This document shows positions 13,503 through 24,100 of a stretch of 64,000 nt of DNA, in pieces. The translations under genes were made by a program, and so were the position numbers. The notes under the pieces are model-generated. The model worked only from the letters and a program-made list of their open reading frames with translations. It did not search any database and had not been told where the DNA came from. The stretch lies in assembly GCA_012064415.1 (NCBI GenBank), contig SSNU01000198.1, positions 35,933 through 99,932 of the forward strand. Reading direction: 5' to 3'. Source of the stretch: Gyrodactylus bullatarudis. Taxonomy: Eukaryota > Platyhelminthes > Monogenea > Gyrodactylidea > Gyrodactylidae. The first letter of the stretch is position 1. Each line of letters starts with the position of its first letter.

Positions 13503-13735
13503 TATACAGTCAATAACCAAGAGAGAAACAAGAATAGTGGAATGACGAATCAGACGTAGCTTCTCAAAAATAGTGGAATGATATGGTGTATTCGAAGGTA
13601 TATAGGGCAATTTCATACCCTCACACACATCCATGTGTTTGACTCAGAATCTTAACATTGAAGTATAGGAAGGGTAATTATAATCAAGTCGTATGCAATG
13701 AAACCAGTAATTAGCAATTGAAGTTAATTTTTTAA
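13503..13735. repeat. Dispersed repeat, copy 1
   Basis: A stretch from TATACAGTCAATAACCAAG to GAAGTTAATTTTTTAA recurs in the same orientation at 59057-59289 with few differences. No coding potential is shared between copies. Confidence 0.8.
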
Positions 13736-14136
13736 TGTTTCTTGAAAAGATTTTATGATCATATTTTCGGATATTTTACTCCATGACAAGTTTATCATTT
13801 CAGCCACTGTAATTGCTCTTCCTATACTTAAGATTCTGAACCAAACATATAGGAAATAGCCTTATACACCAGCGATGTCTGAAACAAATGGTCTAATTTT
13901 TCATTCTACTACAGTATTATTAGAATAATTTTTTAAGTTTTTCAAAAAAAATATCAATATATCATATTAAGAAATGAATTTGAACAAAAAAGGAATTGAT
14001 GAGATGGACAAAGTTCCGAATCCAAAGATTCAATTATTTGTCCTGAATTTATTGGATTCTTCCATGTTTGATCGGATAGTGGAGTTCATTCAAAATTCAT
14101 GGGGAATACCAAATCTAATTTCTACAGTCCGTTTCA

Positions 14137-14346
14137 TCATTTCAAATGTTCATCAATCTCTGACAAGTTTGCAAATTTAAGTGAAAATAGAATACGTGTA
14201 AAAATCAATATGACAATGAACAAGTTGGCAAGAACATTCCATTGACTCAAATGAATCTGAATCTCTTTCTCCTGATAGTAGGCATTGGCTAATTTCTTGT
14301 GGGAAATTTCTATATGAAACTTGTAATCAACAAGGAATTTATTCAT
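14137..14346 (-). CDS. Possible small single-pass membrane protein (69 aa)
   Basis: An open frame with its ATG 17 nt after an acceptor-like TATATTTTAG. It encodes a charged N-terminal half followed by one hydrophobic stretch (about residues 38-57). I do not recognise a family. It lies just downstream of the actin-related pseudogene on the same strand. It could be a chance open frame; the membrane segment and the start context are the only support. Confidence 0.25.
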   Translation of the reverse strand: MNKFLVDYKFHIEISHKKLANAYYQEKEIQIHLSQWNVLANLFIVILIFTRILFSLKFANLSEIDEHLK

Positions 14347-14457
14347 CGAATGGAATATCCAGGCTAAAATATATATTATTATGTTTAGAAAAATAACCTT
14401 TTAAAAGTATGAATAAAAAAATAAGCAAAAACTAAATTCGAAAGTTGTCTCTAGAGT

Positions 14458-15561
14458 TTATTTCCTATGAACTATCCCCGCTCCAGAACTACTATACTCT
14501 TCCTTCGTGATCCAATTATCTTCAATACCACTCATAGTTCCAAGAATCGACCCCCAAATTCAGGCAGCATATTTTCTGTCTGAATTAGCAATAATACGAA
14601 CCCTATTTTGATTAGGCATCATGCGATTAAATCGATTCCCAAGTCTCTCAACGAGTCCTGGAAACATGGATGAACTTCCAGCTAAAATGATATTACTATA
14701 TAATGATCTTCTCATGTCAATGTCACAACTCATGAAACTCGAATAAATAGAGTCAGGTAAGGAATCTTCCTCACTACTGATAATAGATGGAGTAAAGAGA
14801 CACTCAGGGGCCTCTAGCCTTTCTTTTTCAGGAGTCAGTACTGAACCTTCTGGCATTTCATAGCTAGCACTATTTTGGGATGTATTGTGCAATTAAGCAT
14901 CATAATCTTGCGCTATGAAACAGAGTTTTTCCTTTATTTCTTCAATTGTACTATTGGATTGTGGTATGTTTTCAAATTTGCAACCTTTTTCATTTAAAAG
15001 CCTGACAAGGTTTTCAGTAATTCTTAAACCAGACAAACCACTTTGCTTCACTGAAATGTCTTGTAAATAACCATTACTGAAGCAAGTAATTTTATTGGAA
15101 TCATGGCCTATATCGACAGCAACTTCATCAGTTTTACCACATGAATAGATTACAAATTGAGCAGGGTTCACTAATAAAACTCGGGGAATATCAAATTTCT
15201 CAAACATTATCTGAACAATTTTCTCTCTTTCTAAATTGCTACTATTTTTCGGTTCTATGAGAACGATCCCTTTTCCACAAGGCTTTATGCGTAAAACATT
15301 AGAGAATGAATGGTGCCAAATCTTTTCCATAGCATCCCAGTCTTTGATAATTCCATTTTTCATTGGCTTTCTCAGATCAATACTATCCTTTAATTCACAT
15401 TCACTGTCAATGAAATAGATTGGATTGAATGCGTCATAATTTGCTTTTGGTATGCCTACAAAAGTTTTGAAAACCCTTCTTGGCGAATTCTCTCCGGCAT
15501 AACCAACTTTAATCGAGTAAGAGCCATTGTCAACGACAATTTTTTCACTAGAATCATCCAT
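14458..15561 (-). pseudogene. Actin-related, intronless, two in-frame stop codons
   Basis: One continuous frame of 368 codons matches the actin fold from the N-terminal VVDNGSYSIKVGYAGE through the second phosphate loop (AVDIGHDSNKI), the ILAGSSSMFPGLVERL region and the terminal GAGIVHRK. Conventional actin has about 375 residues. It is interrupted by TAA at 14890-14892 and TGA at 14557-14559 but has no frameshift. The TGA falls exactly where actins have Trp in the WIGGS motif. Divergence from actin is considerable, so it derives from an actin-related gene or has drifted for long. Lack of introns suggests a retrocopy. Recoding is possible but unsupported. Confidence 0.85.
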
Positions 15562-15595
15562 TTTTAATCAAAATTTAAGACTTAATGGTTATAAG

Positions 15596-16203
15596 TAGGG
15601 CCTCAAAATTAAATCTTGCATTTTTAACTCATGAAAAAATGCATTTTAATGCATTTATGATTTTTTTCAGTAGTATGATCATCATTATTTAAACATTTTC
15701 ATTGAGGTGCAACACGTAATTGTTATTATCTGCTGTCACTTCAAATCCATGAGGAAATAATCTTTCATACTCAAGAACTTGATGAGAAGTCAATTCATGT
15801 TTTTTACCATGTGTGGTTGACAGATTTGAATGGCGTGATTGTGACTAAAGAGTAATAGAGCGTGCTTGAATTTCATTGGTCGAGATATTTTTGTGTTGTT
15901 AAACCCTACAATACAATATGTATACTACACAGTATTGAGATTATACACTGTATTTGGTTCAGCCATTAGATTCAATAAAGAAATTTTGTCAATAGTGATT
16001 CATTATTTAGGCATGATTTTATAAAAATTATAGCTTTCTCAACGCTCAAGCTTATTGCAATTTTATGCATTTATAATTTTTTAAATATGCATTTATAACT
16101 TTGGATCCTGGGGTCCTATCAAAATTTCGTTTACGATTTTGGAGTTTTTTAAGTACGAGAAATTGTTAGAAAAAAATGCATTATATGCAATTTTGAGGCC
16201 TTA
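15596..16203. mobile_element. hAT-like MITE
   Basis: The left end TAGGGCCTCAAAATT and the right end AATTTTGAGGCCTTA are inverted repeats. GTTATAAG occurs on both flanks, a likely 8-bp target duplication, though the repetitive right flank makes the exact edge uncertain. The interior is rich in ATGCATTT words and has no gene. It shares ends with the element at 47093-47620. Confidence 0.7.
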
Positions 16204-16385
16204 TAAGTTATAAGTATTAATTTTAATTGTACTTATTGGTTGCAATTAGTTCTACCTATAAACTTAAATTTAAATTGCATTATTATTGCAGACACTTAAT
16301 GTCAAGATATTTCATAATTCTCTTAGGTATTTATTAGATATATAAATCATATATTAGAGAAATTTATTAAAAAATTGCATTGATC

Positions 16386-16890
16386 TTAAATTAGCTGATG
16401 TGTAAATTTTTTCATGATCAACAACTCACTCTCAGAAAGTGTTGAGAAAAAATTAAAGTAGATAATTCCATTGACTGATGAGATAACTTTTGTTGAACTG
16501 GTCTGATGAATGAGAAACATTCCATAGATACTAACAAGAATTGCAACAATATTTATGAGAACATAGGTATAGCACGTAAGCAAAAATTTATTTTGCTTTT
16601 CCATTGAATTTTCATCTGAATATTTTATTAATATTAGTTTTACTCGCAAGTAGATGGATGCTTTTAAAATGTTTTCACTCACTTAGTTGATCTCGGTACA
16701 GATCATCTTCCGATCGATGTTCATTCTTATCATTCTTTATGATAATATCATTTGTATAATTGACATAATGTATCAGATATGATGTTATTATGATCTCAAT
16801 GCAACTAGTCAAGCCTATAAAGGCAATATAAGATGTAATTTTAATCGAATTCCCTTCATTGGTATCTTTCCTTCTTTTCACACATAGCAT
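16386..16890 (-). CDS. Small multipass membrane protein, unrecognised (145 aa)
   Basis: Two exons, 16683-16890 and 16386-16615, with a 67-nt GTGAGT...TTCAG intron; phases match. The product begins with basic residues and has hydrophobic stretches around residues 20-43, 82-106 and possibly 114-130, separated by an acidic hydrophilic loop. It lies in a minus-strand run with two tetraspanins but lacks a tetraspanin CCG loop. I cannot assign a family. It may be a short relative of four-helix membrane proteins. Confidence 0.55.
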
Positions 16891-17018
16891 GCTGAATGTT
16901 ACAGTTTGAATGAATAATTTGTACTACAAATTTCATTGTCTGTCAATTTAACGACTCAGTGTTCCAGAGTTTAGAACTACTTCTTTCAAAAGATTCAAAT
17001 TTGAAAAAAAAATTTTAT

Positions 17019-17798
17019 TCAAAATTTAACAACTCTTTTTCTTAGAATTATAGTTAATGTACATAATAAACTTATTGTGACAAGAAAAAAACTTGTATAT
17101 AAAAAATAATTTTTTTTATCCAAAATATTCTCGATTGGTGACCACAAGGATTTAGAACATCCCGAATAAGTGTTAAATTCCGATGGGTTTGAGGTACAAT
17201 TCATGCGAGAATTTTTCCCAGCAATCTTCCTACAGCAATATTTTGAGATTTTCAAAAAATCTGTTAGATAATCTTCATATCCGTAATATCCGCAGCAGAG
17301 GAATTTGATTTCTGCGACTGTGATATTTTTGAAAAATTGTTGGAAATTTATGTATTTTTGAAAATAAAAGTTGATATCGAACCAACTTTTGAAGATTTGT
17401 TTGTGCTGCTTAAAAAAGAATATTATGACTGTTAGAAAAATGAAAATGATAAACATTAAAAAACAGTAACACCTTATGAAGCAAGATTTGAAACTTTTCA
17501 AAGATAAAGACAATAATATGACTGAAGAAATCATCAGACAGCTAACAACACATATCCCGATGCCAACTTTGGATCCCTTCAATTCAGCGAAGCGTTGTTG
17601 GAAGGAACTCTCTCTGGTGATTACTATTGACTGTTGGTTCATAATATCTGGAAATCCTGGAATCTTGTCACCAATAATAAAATTAGGATAATATTGTAGA
17701 ATTATATTAAGTAATAATAAAACAATGGCAGCTAGACAAACTCCAAATCCTGTGATGATATATATTAAAATTAAGATTTGATCTTTAATGCTTTTCAT
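17019..17798 (-). CDS. Tetraspanin, intronless
   Basis: 259 residues with four hydrophobic segments (about 10-33, 76-99, 106-129 and 230-251). A large extracellular loop between the third and fourth carries the tetraspanin signature FLCCGYYGYEDY, a second cysteine pair (KYCCRK) and further loop cysteines. Tetraspanins organise membrane microdomains with integrins, receptors and proteases. The frame has no introns, unusual for this family in animals. It shares the CCGYYG-x-DY core and the C-terminal YNTYS/FNTYS element with the tetraspanin at 20561-21313, so the two are paralogues. Confidence 0.93.
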   Translation of the reverse strand: MKSIKDQILILIYIITGFGVCLAAIVLLLLNIILQYYPNFIIGDKIPGFPDIMNQQSIVITRESSFQQRFAELKGSKVGIGICVVSCLMISSVILLSLSLKSFKSCFIRCYCFLMFIIFIFLTVIIFFFKQHKQIFKSWFDINFYFQKYINFQQFFKNITVAEIKFLCCGYYGYEDYLTDFLKISKYCCRKIAGKNSRMNCTSNPSEFNTYSGCSKSLWSPIENILDKKNYFLYTSFFLVTISLLCTLTIILRKRVVKF

Positions 17799-18130
17799 AC
17801 TGCCTTATCGAAAGAATATATTTCGATTTATTACGTTTCTAAGTTAAATATATAAAATTAAAACGCATTTTAGACTTTATTTGGAAACTTGCAGGAAATT
17901 TTGAAATTCTTTTTCTCCAACCTTAAAACAAAATAGTTTTTCTCTTGACCAATCAATTGAGTCTACTGTATTTTTGGCCTAATTTTCTTCTCTATCAAAT
18001 TTGTTCTCGTGATTCGTCAAGCGGCTGAGTTCTTTGAAATTAGAGTATGAAAAAGAATTTAAATTTAAATAATAATTTTACTTTATATTTCATAAACAAT
18101 GTATACTCAATCAATTATGATGAAATTAAT

Positions 18131-21100
18131 TCATTTTTGGAAATGTTTACGCAGAAATCTTCTCAATCGTAGGCTTGATGTTGCGAATCCAACAACAGTA
18201 GAAATTAAAAATATAAAGACCATCAACGTACCGAATCCAGCTAAATGAAATATAATAATTTCAATAAGAAAAGATGAAATCGAATTGAGTAAATCCGGAT
18301 TGAGTAATAAATAGAAATTACCTGCGCTCATATCAGGAGAGAATTTCTGAACAATTTCCTCAGTAAATCTAATTCTCTCTGGAGGTTCATCAAACATATC
18401 TAAATAAAAATAAAATCAAGAAATGCTTTTTGATACAGAAATAAAATGTTACCTTTGTAAATCCGGCATTCAAAGTTTTCGCCAGAATCAAGTTCCTTTG
18501 GGTAAATTTTCTGTTTGTTTTTCTTCTCAAATGGAAAGCATAATGATTTGCCACGATTTTCACAAAAGACGTACATTGAGCACTCATTCCCAAAAATTGA
18601 TTTACATTCAAGAGAGCAGTCTTTTGAATTTGGCACATTAACAGATTCGCCATATTCCTCAGGGATTTTATCAAATTTGACAGTAAAGAATTCAGTGAAA
18701 TCAAATTCTGATGCGCCTTTAGATAGAATTAGAAAGAAGGTGTTGAATAAACTTCGAGATGAGGTCAAACTCACGAATTTTCACTTTCCGAGTTGACCTA
18801 ACACTTGATGAAATTGAATATCTAGGCTGTTCTAGTAGAAATTTACATCTTTCTTCCTCGAAAGTATACCCAAAACAGTAGAAATTTGATGGAAGTCCAA
18901 GTTCTGCATGATCAGTTTCAAGTTGGTTGTTTGTATTTTCCACGCAAGCTTCAGCGCAGACTTCTTGTAGCCTAGTACTTCCGACAAATTTAAAGTTTAC
19001 GTTCGTGACTTCTTGCACTGTGAATAATTTATCCAACGAGTCTAAAAGGATTAGTTTAGTCTTCTTTCAATGCACTTTTTAAAAATTCGAATTTTTACCC
19101 TTGATATAAAATATAGTCTCTAAGAGATAAAAACCTTACATTTATATATCGTAAATGAAGAGTCTGAAATTGAAGAATTCGTTTTGACATTTATAAGGGT
19201 ACATGTTCCATATCCTTCATCCACTTCGAAAGCTTCACATTCGGGTCTATTATCTATGCAGTGTTTCGCACAGTCATCCAAAGACAATCTACCAATAGGA
19301 TATTTGTATTGATTATCAACAGATGATTTTACTCCTTCTGACCGTAGGAATCTTTCATTGTAGGAGCTTCTCAGATCTGCAACAACTTCAAAGTCAAAAT
19401 CAGTTTCTATTTTCTTTGAGTTCTCATACATTAAGGATTTCCCATAGAATGTAGTGTTGTTAATTTTGAAATTGAATTCATTGTTGGCGATGAGAATTTT
19501 GATTTTGAGGAAAATCTCATGATCACTCAATGGCTTTAGCTTCAATGGAGTGGGACCTAAAATATATGGAATTGAGAGAGATACTTTTTCCTAATCTGTA
19601 TATTTGGTATAAACTAGAGTGAGTGAAAACACTCAAGAAAAATTTAAAATTTATTTGATCACACAGTCTTGTAAAAAGAGTATGTAACAATTCGAAAGAT
19701 TCGTAAATATCGCAAAGTTTTTCAACTCAAGAAGAGCTTAGTAATTTATAATTTTTAAAAAGAGTTATTGCCAAAAAATTATATATAATGCTTTGATAAA
19801 TTAAAACTTGGAAAAATAGAGAGAAGATAACTGTTGTGCATTTCTCACGAATTTGTAAAAAGAAAAATAATGATAAATTTAGAAAAGATTTAATTTCAAA
19901 ACTACGCATTTCAAAAGAGAATTTTAATTTTTAGCATACATATAGAGTTAGGTTTTATTTTTGATTTGAAACCTTTGATGTTCGACTTGATTACGCTATG
20001 AGTTAGCTTATCTAATTTAAAAATACTAATAATCTTGATTGATTACTGACTAGTAAAAGTGAGTTAAGGTGATTGCATATTCCGATTACACAGGGATAAA
20101 ATTTTATTCCTTTTATCTATGGGCCTGGGAAGTAAATTTTCAAAATAATGTTTTAGAAAAATTTTTTTTGAATTAGCCTGAAATTGAACGAAGTATTTCC
20201 TGAGCCTTAAATGAAAATAATGAACTGATAAAATGATATATGATAACAAAGTGGGATTTTAAGGATTAGAGGGAATTGAATAACAATATAATATAGGGAG
20301 CAATATTCGGGACCTCAGGAAAATAAGACTATATTTAGGTAAATTTTCGTTCGAAAAACTAAAATACAATAAGAAAAATATCTAGTGATAAGTTAGATTA
20401 GTGAAAACGTTTAGTTTTCAATGATTTGATGTTAATTACAAGTAGGAAATTGTAGAATATTAGAGATTTGCATTTTAGAAAATTCAATTTATTTCAAAAA
20501 ATTAAAAAATCAAAATAATTTTTTTTATTTAAAAATATTTATGGATATTTAAATGATTGTTTACATTACAATACAATCATGAATAAGTACAACTAATGTT
20601 AACAAGAATGCTAAAAATAAGAGAATGCAAGAAATGTACAAAATATAGGCTGTTATCATGTAAAAGTTGTCCATTTTTTCCCAAATTCTCTCCTTGCAAG
20701 CTGAATATGTGTTATAATCTGGTCTCGATTTGCACTCCCCAATTGTCGCATTTGTCAGACAACAGTTCTTTGGTAAATCGCCGTTACCATCAGATGTATA
20801 GTCCTGATGTCCATAATACCCACAGCATTCATTGTATTCTTGAAAGTTTGTTAGATTTGCTTTGAATCTTTCACTGGAAAGCGTCCGATAATCTTCAATA
20901 TTTGTTACGTACCAACTTTTGTATGCTTCCTTCTGATTGTTATAAATGATTGCTACAGCTATTGCAGAAGCCAATATTAGTGTAGCCAAAACGATATAAC
21001 CAATGAATGGCCCAGTACTCAGTCTACTTGCTATAAAAATAGCATAGAGACCAAATATCACCATCAGGGCTCCAATGACTATCACACCAATTCCAATATT

Positions 21101-24100
21101 GTAGTCATTTATGTTGAGAAGGTTCTGACTTCTGACAAGACTGGCATCAAGCGTGTACTCGGTAAAAGCTTGACTAAAATTTGGGACTACATGGTTAACA
21201 ATAACTTCGGGAAAGAATTGAACCAATGTACCGAGGACGATTAACGTGATTCCTCCAAGGATGGTTAATAGAGACAAAACAACTAGTACAGATTTGAAGG
21301 CTTTATCAGACATTCGCTTACTATCCTAAAATATTCTGAAAATATTTATAGTTATCCTATTATGCGTAGATCTAGGAAGCCTTCTAGATAAAATAAGATT
21401 ATTTTTAGAATATTTAATAGATTAAAAAATTTTCATATACGCGTTTTTAGGCTTAAAGTATTATAGGTTTGGAAGAATGGCTACTTCCAATTCTGCGTCG
21501 ATCAATATGACATGTGTAGGCTTGGAGTCAGTTAAATTTTTTTAGCTTAATAAAAAAATTGCTCGATTTCCTATGTTTTGAGAAAATTTTTTCATGTTTT
21601 TTAAGACAAAAACTTTCAAAATGATTTTTCAAAATTTTTAAAAGCTCTCTGAATCTGGAATTAGTTTTTCGTTATCTGATCGCAATCAGGTACGAAATAT
21701 GAACTTATGAAAAGTGATTTTTTACTATTTTTATCCTTTTTTAATTTTAAAAGTCAAGCTTGTTTTAAAATCACAAAATTAATGCTTATATAGATTTTTT
21801 ACTTTAAATAAAACGACCTCTAAATTTCGTCTGCAAAAGTTATATTTTATGATAGTTATCCTTATAAGTTAGCACTCACGATAACTTATTTTAGAACTGA
21901 CATCGAAAGTCATTTTGTCAAAATTAGGTTTCTCGCTACTAAATGAACAGGAACTTGAAGATGAATTAAATTGAACAAAAACACAGCTTTGTTTTTCAAT
22001 ATTTTGACGATCACAATCCATTTTACAGGCGTCTATAGAACTTTTCACTGTGTGATTGTAGAACAAATTTGGATCGAGAAATGTGGAATCTTCAAGATCA
22101 ATCATAGAATCTATATAAGGAAAAAATTATTTTTCAAATTTGGCAAATAAAATCCTCAAAAATCTAATTTTTTTAAATAGTTGAATCGATCAAGAAAACA
22201 AGCTCATGAGGTTTTAGATCGGTCATAAAAAAATTAATTTAGGTCTTCACTCACAAAACGAATACAAATTTGCAGATGGTAACATAAATCCACTAAATTC
22301 AACGTTATTCTCGACTCTGTGAGTTGAAGTCTCAGTGATTTGATATTCGAGAATCTGATCTGGGAATTCTTCAAGGATTTTTTGCTCAACCATCAGATGG
22401 AGTATTTCGGCCGCTGTTTCATCGAAAGAATCTTCGCTCACTTAAAAAAGTTAATGTTGTGAAAGGATAAGTGGATCTGCGTAATGTTTGGAATGGTTAT
22501 TTTGCTCACAATTAAAATCTATACTGAAGGAGTAAATGATTTCTTGGCTTTGTAGAAAGCAATTTTTCATATCAAACTTGCTCACAATATCTGTTGCTTC
22601 CATAGTGAACTTATGCTCTTCAATATAATCATCGTCAGGTTTAATTTCAGTTGGCTTATTCTAAACGCAACCAGATATGCTGAATAGAGTCAAGTTACCT
22701 GATAATAACGGTGGATATAAACTGCCTTCGGTGTGGAATTTCTCTAAATTTAAATTAAATTTTTTTAGCTTTTATTTGATAAGATTTTTTTATTTTCAGT
22801 TTTAATAAAATCTATTCAATTTTTCAGCAATTATATTTCTATATTTTTATTCTTGAGACTTTGAATAAAACTTGTGAAAAATTAGAGAAAAACAATCAAA
22901 TTTCAAAAGGTTCAAACCTTTAAAGCCTAAAACCTCAAAAAAGAATTTAGACCAGAATTTGAGCATTCGGAACTACATAAGTAGTAGAATGCTCTAGAAA
23001 AGAAAGATATTTGACAGTTACAAATTAATATCTAATTATATTGCCCTTGAGCTTTGGAAAAAATACAACGAATTTATTAGATTGTTATTATACAAGAAAG
23101 TACATGATTCGAAGAACAAGCTTGTATTTTACAATTATAATGACTCCACTCCAAATTATAGAGCTTCTCCATAAACTTGCACCAAGATAGTTGGCATAGC
23201 ATACTTTTGGCTTTGAACAAAGTGATGAAAAATTTTTCAATCATGATTGCTTGATTCTCCGATGAATCGATAAAATTAAATTTCATAAATTTTCCTCTGA
23301 TGTAAGTGAGAAAGTTGAAATTATTACATTTCATTGATTCGAGAAGAAAATGTGCCTTCCGTTTTATTGTCAGAGGGTGTATAGCTGGGGAGTTTATGTA
23401 GCGAAGCTCCCTCAAAAAATTCAAATATTCACCAACATACTCAATATAAGTATGTTCGCTTACTGAGGGAATTTCGGTAAAGTAACATCCGTAAACAAAA
23501 TGGCCACCTCTCTCCTTCATATCACAACCGACAATTATTTTGTTCTTTTCATTGAGTATCTTGCTACATTCTTCCATTTGAATATACGATATACCTTGAT
23601 CACAGAGAAAAGTCTCAATGTTGTCCTCCAAATCCGACTGTCTAAATTCAGTAATTTTTGATTCACCTGTGAAAAAGTATAAATCTTGATAGGGTGATGT
23701 ATAAATATTTCCAGCCAATCCAATGCCAAGGCTTGCAAAGTGTTTTAGATAAATGCTCTCCTCAAATTTTGGCAGGGATTTCTCCTGTCTGTATCCATTG
23801 ATGGCGAATAAGACTTGATCAGATTCTTTTTCAATGTATTCTATAATGATCTGTCCTGACCTGTCAAGGTTTACACTCAAAATTTCAGCTTTTTGACTGA
23901 GTTCATTTGAAATTTTCAATTCAATGTCTGTCGTATCCACTTTTTCCGGGTCTATATGCATGGATTCAGTTTTAATTTGAGGTTGCTTTATATAGAACCG
24001 ATTCATGCAATTATTTCGAGAGATAATTTCCAAAACCTTTTGATATAATAACGTTGCCTGAATTTCTTTTTCAACTATCAACATTTCATCTGCCATGTAA

